Part shown: in pieces, positions 16,396-29,735 of the stretch
How the letters are laid out: each line of letters opens with the position of its first letter
How positions within the stretch are numbered: the stretch's first letter is position 1
NCBI RefSeq assembly: GCF_018991925.1
Contig: NW_024737068.1
Coordinates: 5,860,498-5,924,497, forward strand
DNA from: Homarus americanus
Taxonomy: Eukaryota > Arthropoda > Malacostraca > Decapoda > Nephropidae
Length of the DNA stretch: 64,000 nt
Direction: 5' to 3'
Program-made: the position numbers and the translations under genes
The notes under the pieces: generated by a model
Databases searched by the model: none
Told to the model about the DNA's origin: nothing
Seen by the model: the letters and a program-made list of their open reading frames with translations, nothing else

Positions 16396-17022
16396 ACTAT
16401 CTGTTATACTCGTGTACATAATTGGCAAATAACCGAACGTACAGTGTTTTCGTTCTAAGCTTTACAAGATCGGCTCAGAAATATAGAGGTAAGGTTAGTT
16501 ATATGAGAATGAACGAGAGTAAATAAGAGCCTTACTTGAGTTAGTGTAGCTTATAGAAGTCAACCTTAAATATGTCAAGACCTCCTCAAGTTTTTTTTAT
16601 TTGGTTTATATTTTGGTAATTTTTATAAAAGGAAAACCTATTTATCTCAAAATTAACACTGTTTTTTTTTCAGATATATTTATGTCCTAATGTATGTGGT
16701 GTTTATTTACATGTATTAATGTATTAAGATTGAGTTAGGAGGTTCTTTGCCTTCCTCACTGAATAATATGTACAGGGGTTGTATATATACCTACCAGGAC
16801 GTGTAATACTTTCAGTTCTAAGTAAATCTCCTTTTTAATAATAAGAAAAAAATATTATTTTCTCATTAATTCCCTGCAACTCGTTCGTTAAATAACCATC
16901 TCGTTCTATGTCTACATTGTAAATCTAATTAGTTTTTTCATTCTTGTATTCCTGAGTAACTTTTCTGTTATATATAATTCCGTAATTAATTTACTTCTCG
17001 GTTAAATAAGCCTCGCTGATTA
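16396..17022. other. Unannotated AT-rich DNA
   Basis: No gene or element is visible. Confidence 0.5.
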
Positions 17023-17055
<33 letters not shown>

Positions 17056-17261
17056 CACGCACACACACGCACACACACGCACACGCACACACACGCATAC
17101 ACACGCACGCACACGCACACACACGCACACACACGCACATACACACACGCACACACACACGCACACACGCACACACACACACACACACACGCACACACAC
17201 ACACACACACACACGCACGCACGCACGCACACACACACACACGCACGCACGCACGCACACA

Positions 17262-17332
<71 letters not shown>
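17023..17332. repeat. Compound (CA)n / (GCAC)n microsatellite
   Basis: CA units with increasingly frequent GCAC units change into a pure (ACGC)n block at about 17261-17330. This gradient fits spread of a CA-to-CG variant along the tract. It is a local run of CpG in an AT-rich region and strongly Z-DNA prone. Val/Cys/Arg/Ala frames on the minus strand are translations of the repeat. Confidence 0.97.
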
Positions 17333-18392
17333 CCGCCTATCTACAAGAAGTACTCCCGGTTAATGAGCAAAACCTTCACTAAATAACACCTGCTCAAAAA
17401 CACTCGTGTTTGATGGCGTCAACTCGTTAATTTACAGCACCGCCAATTAGGTCATTGAGTAAAGTCTTCACGGATAATTTAACTTAAGATCAAAGGTAAA
17501 ACTCAGCTCCATTACACTCTGCCTCATGTTCTACCTCTCACATTTTTCTCCCTCAACTTCCTCTTCCATTTTTTTTTCCTAAGAACTTTGGAATGGGCGG
17601 AGGGCGGGGCTCGTGGGTTTATGTGGGCTTACTATGTGGGTTTATGTGGGTTTATGACCATTTACACACCGCCTATGAATCCCATTAACTAGAATATCAC
17701 TGTACTATTTGTATGTAAGGGAAGTAACATAAGGTCATATATTGGAAATTTACGGCTAGTTTATCATTATATCTGGTGAATAAATACCATCTTATTTGGT
17801 ATTGATTTTATTATTAAACAAGATTATTCACAGTCAGGCTTATTACACCATTACCTTAGTCCACGTGAAAGATTTGTTTTGTATCTTCTTTTTTCGTTAA
17901 TGGGTAAAAATAATCAAAGTTTTATATTTAGAAGTGTAAATTATCTGTAGAAATCGAAGCAACATCTAAAAAAAAAAAAGAGTATTTTTTACATAATACC
18001 GAATAATTTCTCCCAAACATTCTCAAACAAGAAAAAATAATAATTAGTGTGACATTTCCTTTCGATCAACAAACTTGGAAACTTGGTAACCGTAATTCAA
18101 TAAATCCTTTTGCAAACTTTTCCACAATCTATGTCGTCGCTAGATTTTGTTATCGGGGAATATAAGTGAAAGTTTTCTTGTTAAATACTTTACCACATCT
18201 GGGGAGAATATGGGTGAGAAGTGAATGTAGCGAAATTCTTTGAGATTCTTAGTTGAAACGAGGCATAAGGTTCTGAATCTCCTCGCATTTATCCATCAGT
18301 TTATAGATGTTCGAATTCACTTTGATATTACTCACCCTGGAACCTCTGTGAAACACTGAGATACTTTTCGTAATCAATAACCACGAGATACT

Positions 18393-18395
<3 letters not shown>
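17333..18395. other. Unannotated DNA with a small GGGTTTATG repeat
   Basis: 17595-17657 has three TGTGGGTTTA-like copies beside a GGCGGAGGGCGGGG stretch. The rest shows no supported feature. Confidence 0.5.

Positions 18396-18425
<30 letters not shown>
18396..18425. repeat. (GT)n microsatellite
   Basis: A pure GT tract of about 15 units. Confidence 0.93.
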
Positions 18426-18427
<2 letters not shown>

Positions 18428-20058
18428 GAGAGTAGATGACCAGCACGAGTAACGAAGTGTATTTTGAGTAGGTGTTGGCAGTCCCGTTGTCCTCTTGCCG
18501 TCATACAACTTCCTCAGAGTCACACCCAAACACCCACAGACATCGAACGTCTGTAATAAGTGTCAGGTAATCCATTGTTTGATGTCCCTCTCAGTGTGGT
18601 TAAAGAGGAGAGAAATTTATCTTGCTATTTATATTTTTTGGGGAATTCACTGAAACTTCCTTAAAGATGTAGTTAATAACGAGAAGTGTTAAGCTAGAAC
18701 TCAAGGCCTTGAAACTTCCACAAAAAGGAATTCAAGATTTACTGATGAAGTTGACTCCGTGTCTGATTAAAAATGTGGTGACCAGACTTAAATTTAATGA
18801 GTGAAAGCAGCCAACACGCATTTAAAGATTTGTTGGAGTATTAAAGGAATAAATTTAATTATAAATTAAACGTTTAATATATATATATTTAAATTGTAAT
18901 GGCAAATTGTGTTATGGCAGGTTCTTTATAGGATTTTTTTAGTGTTCCAAGTGAAAGGAAATGTGGTCTCAAGGGGAAAGCAAATTTTCTCCTTTTCTCT
19001 CATTATATTGGTGCAGATAATTTAATGTCAATATTAAGGCAATGCAATTCGAGGAAATCAAATAACTGGGAACATAAACTAATTAAGAACGTCGTATAAT
19101 ACAAAAAACTGCAAAATCAATTTAGGCCAATCATTTGTGTATGAAATTACTACTCCGAATTTTTTTTTAATTACATCCAATTTCATTTAAGCCAAACAAG
19201 AAATGATGAGAGCAGATCTACAAGAATCTTAAAACATTATTGTTATGTTTACGTGATTATTTTCAATTACTAAGAAAAACAAGCGACACCCGAGGGAAGT
19301 GGTTAGTTACGCTGAGTGATGTCTTTGAACCTGTAGAAGCTTTAGTGGCTCTCATTATGAATACACATACAATGTTTAAACACTGTCGCTTACTCCATTT
19401 TCGAGTTGTATTGTGATCATAGTTTACACGACGACCCAACCAACATAAAAATTCGTATTACAATGAAAATAACAATAAAATGTATGAAATAATTAACGGT
19501 ATTTGCCATACACTGCATAATAAACAAGGAAGTTATACACCACACTTATTTACTCACAGCTGAATCCAAACATGATGTTGTCTGTCAGTGAAATACTTCT
19601 TCTTAGCTTTGTCGTGGTGAGAGGCCAGAGCGTCCAGCTGCTGATGAATACTAAAGTTTACATTTCTTCACCCGCGTCTCACTGGTCGGCATTACTGAAT
19701 TTACGAATCTCAGGATTTCTTCAGGTGGAAAAATCTCAGATCGTCTGAAGTTTTTTTTTAATTAAGCTCCTCAGATGTGGAAAAAGAAAGACATCTAAAT
19801 CATCATAGATAAAAATGAAGAAAAAAATAATATAAAATCATGCAGGATATTCCAAGCACCAACTCCTGTATTACATGAACGTTGTAGCACTTAATTTATT
19901 CTCGACAACACAAAAACTGGTTGAATATTATGCAAAGTAAAACGAGAACGAATATTTGCTGGAGAAATACAGAGTCTTCACTCGCTGGGAGGAATTGACG
20001 TCATCTCAAGTCAAGCGATAAAAGAGTAAGGCGGAGAAAGTTTAGTGAAAATGTGGTA
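18426..20058. other. Unannotated DNA
   Basis: No supported gene. The palindrome TGACGTCA lies at 19996-20003 but has no gene context. Confidence 0.5.
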
Positions 20059-20165
20059 CAGGTAGCCATAACTCAAGGAGCAGTTAGTCATAATTCAAGG
20101 TACAGGTAGCCATAACTCAAGGTGCAGGTAGCCATAATTTAAGGTACAAGTACAGGTACAGGTCA
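20059..20165. repeat. 22-bp tandem repeat, four units
   Basis: Four units close to CAGGTAGCCATAACTCAAGG plus two bases follow each other, then shorter ACAGGT-type units. The first and third copies are nearly identical and the second is diverged. Confidence 0.85.
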
Positions 20166-21666
20166 GGTGCCTTGATGCCAGAAGGACCTTACTACAGTAG
20201 ACAAATTTATGGCAACACGAGAGTTTAGTTTAATAAAAAAATAATGTAAAAAATATTTTGATGAAGGCGTAAAATGAATAATGTGATCATCACGTGCGTT
20301 ATAATGCGTGACTTAAGGAAAGTCTTGGGACTATGTCAAGGAGACTAATGAGGATAATTACAAAGGGTGTCAGTGAAGCTCCTCATCGACCTTAAGATAA
20401 GTCGAGAAAATATTTTCGACAAGTGGAGGAAAGAATTTCATATTGTGGGAAATTATACGGAATGAAAGTGAGAAAAGCTTGGAGAATATTTACAGTATAT
20501 AAATGTAAGAAGAGTGGATTAAGCCAACAATAGAAAGTATTATTTCGTGGAGTGCAGTGAAAGAACGTGAAAAAGAAGACGAAGAGAAGCTTTATATTTA
20601 AACCAAGTGTATTGTTAAAGTTAGCGACAAACCATTGAAAAGATGCATGAAGCAACTAAGAGATGTTGCAGAATAGATGAGACTGTGCATAATTTTTCTT
20701 AAAGTAAACTTTTCACTGGTCATAGACGATCTGTACATCCTCATAATACACGTAAATAAATAATTTCAAAGAAAACCCAACCTAACCTAACCACGGCCTC
20801 ACTCTGCATTTTATTTTATTCGTACACAAAATCATCAAGAAAAATGCTGTAAGACATTAATAAAAGGAAGACACTTGGTATGTTCACTTCATAATGTTCT
20901 GATAGAGAAATAAAGTTTCTAAAACAACTATTTCTTAATACTAGAGATTTTTTTCCTTTGTTTGAAATTAAATATTTCGGTTTTGGAAGAGAAAGTTACC
21001 TGAGCAACTGTCCCCTAATGACGCTTGGTGCATTAAACTTCATTTTATGGCCAATAACTTACGGTTTTAGGAAACAATTATGTAAATGGCTACAGTTTTA
21101 TTATCCTCAGAAAAAAATAAATTTATATTCCCCAAGTCTCTCGCAATTGACTTTCATTTTGCACCAAACATCGTGTCCCGGAAGCCCCGTACTGCAACAT
21201 AGCATACCAGTTTAACTGTTCTGACTGTAATACCAGATGGAGAGTTGGCAATTCTGTTGGGACTATTATTTCATCATATATAATGCCGCTTGATCACCTA
21301 AATCAGATTTCCCGCCAATATATTAATATGTGGGATGATTAAAAAATACCTAACATTTCATATGTCTATAAATTTCCTATGATAACTTTTGTCTCATATT
21401 CTGCTACATTAATTCGTCGACAAGTTACCTGACTGGAGAACAGAACAGATAACTCAGTGATGGTTAGATACAGTCCAAATTTCCATATGAATAAAACAGT
21501 TATGTGTATTTAATTTAGCTGTGCACAGAACAGTCCAACATAACAAAATATATACTGAACCAGAGCAGTGTTTGTGTACTGTACTGTTATCAAGGTGAAT
21601 ATTTCTGCCTATATTTAAATTTGCACCAGCACTTACATTTTTGTGCTCCAAACTAAAAGGATAATG
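20166..21666. other. Unannotated DNA
   Basis: Contains a short CCAACCTAACCTAACC word near 20779. Open frames at 20392-20655 (minus) and 20958-21215 (plus) match nothing recognised. Confidence 0.5.
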
Positions 21667-21829
<163 letters not shown>

Positions 21830-21837
21830 TTTTTTTT

Positions 21838-22282
21838 AAACGTGGCCTCCAGCCTCCCCCAATAGCCACACCTTCGCCACCATTTATTTACCTTAATATT
21901 AACTATCCTAATACATAAGCAACTATCCTATCTGTGTTAAATTAGTTGAGCCGCAGATCGATGCGGCATTCGGTGACTGTAGCCTCATAGTCGATATCTG
22001 CAGCAGTTGACGGAGTAGGGGCAGAAGCTCTCGTTCCCCTGAGGCAGAGCAAAGCCGACCGAAGGAGAGAGAAGGACAGTCGACATCTCATCCAGGCTGT
22101 GACATAACTTCTGGGCTGCTGCTTCTGTTCGGAGATCAGCTCCGCGAGTCTGGCGTAGAAACATCTTGCGCTTGGGCCCATCCCACCAGAGGTTGTGAAC
22201 ACTAGCGGAGTGAAGCTGCCTTGATCGACATTTTGAATTCTCTCCCCATATGCCCTTCTCTTGTCGTTCTCGTTCCTCCTTA
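21838..22282 (-). mobile_element. 5'-truncated extra copy of the element's 3' end
   Basis: This segment repeats 22301-22727 with scattered differences. It carries the same C-terminal block (KRRAYGERIQNVDQGSFTPL, then ELISEQKQQPRSYV) and the same 3' tail. It stops abruptly at AGGAGGAACGAG, where the longer copy continues upstream, and a short CTA tract takes its place. The translated block is open over about 128 codons (21942-22328), so it is better preserved than in the longer copy. It is either a separate 5'-truncated insertion or a tandem duplication. Confidence 0.85.
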
Positions 22283-22300
22283 CTACTACTACTGCTACTA
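22283..22300. repeat. Short (CTA)n between two element copies
   Basis: Six triplets with one CTG interruption separate the truncated copy from the 3' end of the longer copy. The interruption resembles those in the 21667-21828 tract. Confidence 0.9.
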
Positions 22301-22735
22301 CGTGGCCTCCAGCCTCCCCAATAGCCACACCTTCGCCACCATTTATTTACCTTAATATTGAATATCCTAATACATAAGAAGCTATCCTATCTGTGATAAA
22401 TTAGTTGAGCCGCAGATCTGCGGCATTCAGTGACTGTAGCCTCATAGTCAATATCTGCAGCAGTTGTCGGAGTAGGCAGAAGCTCTCGTTCCCCTGAGGC
22501 AGAGCAACGACCGAAGGAGAGAGAGAAGGACAGTCGACATCTCATCCAGGCTGTAACATAACTTCTGGGCTGCTGCTTCTGTTCGGAGATCAACTCACGA
22601 GTCTGGCGTGAAACATCTTGCACTTGGGCCCATCCCACCAGAGGTTGTGACACTAGAGGAGTGAAGCTGCCTTGATCAACGTTTTGAATTCTCTCCCATA
22701 TGCCCTTCTCTTGTCGTTCTCGTTCCTCCTATGTG
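22301..22735 (-). pseudogene. C-terminal block of the retroelement, longer copy
   Basis: Equivalent to 21838-22282 but with more frame breaks. The ELISEQKQQPRSYV segment remains readable in one frame (22387-22653) while the preceding GSFTPLV is in another. Function of this block is unknown to me. In recalled homologues it follows the nuclease-like block directly. Confidence 0.75.
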
Positions 22736-22736
22736 C

Positions 22737-22935
22737 AGCATCGAGAGCTAGGTTACGGTGACAAGCGGCCAGGATCAAAAATCCTGATGTCGAAGAAAGT
22801 TCGCTGTCCCCGCGTCCAGAATCCTCGAGCACTGACGTCCACACGGGCTTCGTTAGATGTGTTTGAAGTCCTGTGTTGGAGGATCTCGCCATCCTATGGA
22901 AGGAGGTGGTCTTCTACCATGACGTCCCGGCAGAT
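22737..22935 (-). pseudogene. Nuclease-like block of the retroelement
   Basis: The frame through 22771-22852 reads EARVDVSARGFWTRG followed by TFFDIRIFDP. A D-x(n)-D-x-R arrangement downstream of a CCHC knuckle is where RLE-type non-LTR retrotransposons carry their PD-(D/E)XK-like endonuclease. I infer the same role, but the catalytic triad cannot be verified here. A stop follows shortly after FDPGRLSP, and frameshifts separate it from both neighbouring blocks. Confidence 0.6.
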
Positions 22936-22940
22936 TTCTT

Positions 22941-23110
22941 CAACATATTTGCTGTGAGATCCCTTACCTCGTCATGCTTCATGCATATGAATCCCCTTCT
23001 GCAGACCATGGCGTGATCGCCATCATAGGAAGAGCCACACACGCATTGGGAGGGCAAACCATCTACTGGCCAACCGTACCTTAGAGCAATGGCATCTGTA
23101 AATTCTGTTT
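22941..23110 (-). pseudogene. CCHC-type knuckle region of the retroelement
   Basis: Minus-strand frame: [19 protein letters not shown], then [15 protein letters not shown] (23001-23045), then [16 protein letters not shown]. The spacing is C-x-C-x7-H-x3-C. Known R2-type elements have a comparable knuckle between RT and endonuclease, thought to bind nucleic acid. The conserved H-D-E-x-R-D stretch after it is also preserved. Confidence 0.75.
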
Positions 23111-23468
23111 GTTAAGGCTGAAACCATTTGCCCTTATCGGTAACGTAGTTAACCAGTTCGAGGCGCCCACCTCCTGCGCTATAGCTACTTTTTTTCAAAT
23201 TTTCTGAACCTGCAGCAATAGTTGCTGCAACATGTCATTTTGGCAGTGCTGCCGATCTGTTGTAATGGACCTACGGATCTTATTTACTTCGCTGGTGTCC
23301 ACTTGTTGCATTCTGGGCTATTATGTGGTCAGTGAGGGCTGCCGTGAGCTTAAGTGAATTTTGATGTTCAGTGTCAGCAATCTCCTCTGGATAAGTTAGT
23401 CCCATCCCTCCAGTCTTTGTGGAAGTGCAAGAAGTGCTCTTTCTGCTGGGGTTAAGTCAGGTGTTTCA

Positions 23469-24408
<940 letters not shown>

Positions 24409-24508
24409 NNNNNNNNNNNNNNNNNNNNNNNNNNNNNNNNNNNNNNNNNNNNNNNNNNNNNNNNNNNNNNNNNNNNNNNNNNNNNNNNNNNNNNNNNNNN
24501 NNNNNNNN
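24409..24508. other. Assembly gap (100 N)
   Basis: Exactly 100 N bases, the conventional size for a gap of unknown length. It lies inside a microsatellite and between two pieces of the same element, so further copies may be missing. Confidence 0.99.
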
Positions 24509-25379
<871 letters not shown>

Positions 25380-25399
25380 AGTGTGTGTGTGTGTGTGTG

Positions 25400-25470
<71 letters not shown>

Positions 25471-25471
25471 T
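25380..25471. repeat. (GT)n then (TAA)n microsatellites
   Basis: About 11 GT units adjoin about 23 TAA units. The TAA block borders the inferred 3' end of a minus-strand element. Confidence 0.96.
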
Positions 25472-26030
25472 TGATAATTCACGGTTTATTAAAAAAATTC
25501 TGCAGCCCGAAGGCTGAAAATATACATTAGACAAAAATTACTTATTACATACAAATATTTGGGGTGGGTGGATCGTTTAACAAAAGCTTTCTTTACTGAA
25601 AGGAGAAGGAACATCAATTGAATACAGTATACAAATTATTATAGTTTACAGTTGATGGCCCGGGCTGGTCACTTGCCCTACTGTGTGATGTCAAGTAGGC
25701 CACGTGGTGCAATAACTTGTCCGTAGGTCTTGACATGAGGGACCTTTTGTGGTCATGGAGACACTGGGTGGTGTGGTGTTCACGTGGTGCAGTAACTTGG
25801 CCTCGGGTGTTGATATGAAAGACCTCACGTGGTCATGGAGACACCGAGTGGTGTGGGGTGGTGTCACAGTACCTCACTCTCTGCTAGGTGGTGTTGTGTT
25901 ATCTCGTAGTCAGGTGTAAAGCCGACCCACTGTTGTTCCCAGGGTGGACTGATTAACACTGCCTGGTCAGAAGATGGTGGTCGGTTCCCAGGGGTGCTTA
26001 TCTCACTGGTGGCTCACTGTGTGTGTGTGT
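25472..26030 (-). mobile_element. Possible retroelement 3' end with (TTA)n tail
   Basis: Read on the minus strand, the stretch ends with CTTCGGGCTGCAGAA, a T run, the polyadenylation word AATAAA and then (ATT)n. That resembles a non-LTR 3' UTR with a microsatellite-like tail. Two 80-bp tandem units (25701-25780 and 25781-25860, starting CACGTGGTGC) lie inside. No coding sequence is recognised, so the class is unknown. Confidence 0.35.
25701..25860. repeat. 80-bp tandem duplication
   Basis: Both units begin CACGTGGTGCA-TAACTTG and share GGTCATGGAGACAC followed by a GGTGTGG segment. They are diverged by roughly one base in five. Confidence 0.8.
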
Positions 26031-26408
26031 GTGTACTGTGAAACTTTTCATATACTGTATATCGTATATGATGAACTACATGATCGCCTATGACCAGTCA
26101 GAAATTTGAAGACATACATGGAACTGATTAGTCTAAGATTAAACGTAAAACAAATGACGGTTTTGCCAAATTTGGATAACTCTTTTGCTTTTATTGCTGC
26201 AACTTAAGGCAGAGGTTGGGTATTATTTCTTACGACTCGCCAGACTCATACTACCACCAATTAGCTGACACTTGACCAAGGCCGAGGATTAACTATGCCA
26301 ATTATGTTACAATTGATTGTTCATTCCCACCATTAAGATAATATCCGCATCACCCCACCACCTGCTGACTTCATCCATTACTTTTCTTCCTTATCACTAT
26401 TATTACAA
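26031..26408. other. Unannotated DNA
   Basis: No supported feature. Confidence 0.5.
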
Positions 26409-26409
26409 C

Positions 26410-26452
<43 letters not shown>

Positions 26453-26579
26453 CATACACACACACGTACACATACATATAACACACACACACGTACACAT
26501 ACACACACAAACATACACACACACACACACACACAACATACACACACACACAAACATACACACACACACACACACACAA

Positions 26580-26615
<36 letters not shown>

Positions 26616-26748
26616 CACACACACACAAACATACACACACAAACATACACACACACACACACACACACACAACATACACACACACACAAACATACACACA
26701 CACACACACAAACATACACACACACACACACACACACATACACACACA

Positions 26749-26809
<61 letters not shown>

Positions 26810-26834
26810 ACATACACACACACACACACACACT
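26409..26834. repeat. Compound (CA)n microsatellite with ACATAC and AACA variants
   Basis: About 425 bp of CA with recurring CATACA, AAACATACA and CAACATACA interruptions that themselves repeat at 30-60 bp. The segment AACACACACACACAAACATA recurs several times. Duplication of larger blocks, as well as dinucleotide slippage, must have contributed. Long Cys/Val frames on the minus strand are artefacts. Confidence 0.97.
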
Positions 26835-28461
26835 ACAGCCCAAGATAAAACCAATCTTCCAGGTTTCGTGTTCGCCCAACATTCAACTCTGGATCAAGTA
26901 ACACCGCCCGGCCAGCACCTGCACCATGACCCCTCTCTCTCACGCAACAATCTAATTTTATATCCATTTAGTATTATAATTTTTTTCTCCAGACTACGAT
27001 CCGTATTAAAAAAAATAATCTAAACTTGTCCTCTTTTCTCTATGCTATTTAATTGTTCTTAATCCGTAATCTTAAAAATTAGCCTAAATATAATAAATGG
27101 TGATTCTTCTCAGTGCTCCTATAGCTTTCACCTCATTAATCTCTTTCTCAATCAAACAATTAATTTAACAACTTGTAGAAGACCACCTAGTATTCGATAC
27201 CCAATGTGGTTTCCGTTCCAGATGGACAGATGGAGTGTACTATAAGACTTGGTACTGGTTGGGTCAATCTCTTACATCTTGTCACATAACTAGATCCTGT
27301 TTATCCATCTCTCGTATTCTTGTTGGACTGAGCAAACTTACCTTCATTATGTCACTTTGTCGATTTATTTTCCAGGAACTTGCCATAATGAGTTACGATT
27401 AACTAACTACTCACAACTTTAGACTAGGAACGTATTTGTATTGCTTATCTCACAAGTTCCCGTTCTCAGTGTTGTGTTTCCGTGTTCCTTAATCCTGGCA
27501 CTTCTACCTCGCTGATTACTATGTTAAAGTCCTTAACTATTACTAGAATAAGATCCATGGGGGAGTCTTGGAGTCACCAAAATATCATACATTTATTCAA
27601 CAAGGAAGTATTTGAGGGTGTCTATTTATTAGTATCAAAGGTGTAAACATCCAAGGTTGGGTTGACTAAATCCGGGAGATTACTTACTGGTTTGTCATTC
27701 ACTGTAATATAACATTGCCTTTCAAGAACATATACCTTAATACATTTATCTAATGTGGGTAAAGGGCTTCTGTTTTAGTTATTCTAAGTGTTCAGCATAT
27801 TCAGACATTCTATACCAAAAGATTGTGTCTGTTTCATTACACCAATGATGCTAGAAAATATAATTCCGATTGTGACATAAACGTGTTCTTTTATAACCTT
27901 GCCAAAAGTCTTTCATATATCATGTAATTTAAATTTAGTTCTGGTGACACTACATAATGTTATTCTTGTTTGTTTTCTGTTCACTATCTATTACGCAATG
28001 TTGTATCATTTTCACCACCAGAGACTAAAATGCCCCTCGAAGTCTCTCTCTCGCTGCACTTGGCTTATGTCCATTAAATCTTCCTTGGATATGAATGCAA
28101 TAGTTGTCAGATTCAGTGTTGTAACAGCAACTATCTACCAAACCATACCTGTCTACTGTAAACCAAGATGGAGGAAAAGGTGGCCCCTTAGCAGAGAACT
28201 ATTTTTATGTCCTGACTCTTGGTGTTTTTTTCCGACTCGAGGCTTCCATGTGGAGTCTTTATACAGCCTACGGTTATTTCCATTTTATTTCTGATGTTTT
28301 TTGTTTGTTTGTTTTTTCCTCTAAAAGAATCTAGTCCTCTTTCTTATCTACAATGTTTGTGGAAGGCACATCAACACACACGCACATTAGTATAACAAAA
28401 CACACACAGAGGCTCAAATACGTACATAGAAACAAGAGCAAATAGTAAATACTCGCATACT
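26835..28461. other. Unannotated DNA
   Basis: A 131-codon plus-strand open frame at 27899-28294 has no recognisable domain. No other feature is supported. A few short CA units lie near 28374-28405. Confidence 0.45.
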
Positions 28462-28516
28462 ATGACACACACACACACACACACACATACACACACAGAC
28501 ACACACACACACACAA

Positions 28517-28571
<55 letters not shown>

Positions 28572-28685
28572 GACACACACACACACATACACACATACAC
28601 ACACACACAGACACACACACACACACACAGACACACACACACACACAGACACACACACACACCTCACACACACACACACACACCT

Positions 28686-28781
<96 letters not shown>

Positions 28782-28796
28782 ACACACACACACACA

Positions 28797-28852
<56 letters not shown>
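28462..28852. repeat. Compound (CA)n microsatellite with CAGACA interruptions
   Basis: About 390 bp of CA with repeated CAGACA, CATACA and two CACCTC interruptions. It opens a His/Thr frame that runs on into the pyrimidine-rich region, which explains the longest open frame in the area. Confidence 0.97.
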
Positions 28853-28854
<2 letters not shown>

Positions 28855-29049
28855 TATTCTTCTCTTCTCCAATTCCTAACCTCCTCCCTCCCCATTTTCT
28901 CTCTCCCAGCCCTTCCTACCTCCTCCCTTCTGTCATCCATCCACCCTCCTTTCTTCAATCTCTCACCATCCTACTCTCCCCAGTCTCTCACCACTCTTAT
29001 ATCTCCCTCTTTCACCACAGTTATCACTTCTCTCTATCTCAAAGACCCT

Positions 29050-29095
<46 letters not shown>

Positions 29096-29735
29096 CAGTC
29101 TCATCTTTCTCCTCTTTCTCTCACTTACTCAACACCTCTCCACAATTACTCTTTCCTCTTCCCATCCCTCTTTTTAATCTCACTCCACCTATCACTTCTT
29201 TTCTTCCTGACTCTTACCATTCTTCCCTTTCCTCTCCCTTATCTTTCCCTGTTCCTTCGTTCGTCCTTTCTCCCCTTTCCCATTCCTCACACTTTTCTCA
29301 GGATTTTTTTTCTCTCACTCACCCTCTGCTTCCCACCCTTTATCCCTTCCTTTCCAACTATAACTTTATTGCTACTCCCTCTCTGTTCCATCATTCAGCC
29401 TTTGCTCCTAATCCTTCCTTTCATCCTACTTTCCTGTATCCCTCTCTGTCTCATGGTATTCTCCTCCTCCTCCTCCTCCTCCTCCTCCTCCTCCTCCTTC
29501 TCCCTATCCCCTTCCTCCTCCCTCCTCCTCTCTGTGCCCCCTCCTTCTTCTCCCTGTCCTCCTCCTCCTTATTCTCTCTGTCCTCCTCCTCCTTATTCTT
29601 TCTGCCCCCCTCCTCTTTATTCTCTCTGTCCCACTCCTCCTCCTCCTCCCTGTACCCATACCCCTTCTTCAACCTCCCTGTCTCCCTCCTCACCACCCCT
29701 TCCCTCATCCCTCGTGTTCCCCTCACTAAGGCGTA
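28853..29735. repeat. Pyrimidine-rich domain with (CT)n and (CTC)n
   Basis: Nearly 900 bp is dominated by C and T on the plus strand. It includes (CT)n at 29054-29092, (CTC)n at 29461-29498 and CTCC/CTTATTCTCT-like degenerate repeats at 29510-29650. Mirror-like polypyrimidine tracts can form triplex DNA. The 439-codon plus frame 28462-29781 is Ser/Pro/Leu/Phe-rich and reflects this bias. Confidence 0.85.

Noticed and set aside
18875..18892. Short TA-rich stretch as a promoter TATA box
   Set aside because: AT-rich words are everywhere in this window, and there is no gene or initiator downstream.
27899..28294. 131-codon plus-strand open frame
   Set aside because: No domain recognised and no supporting splice or promoter signal.
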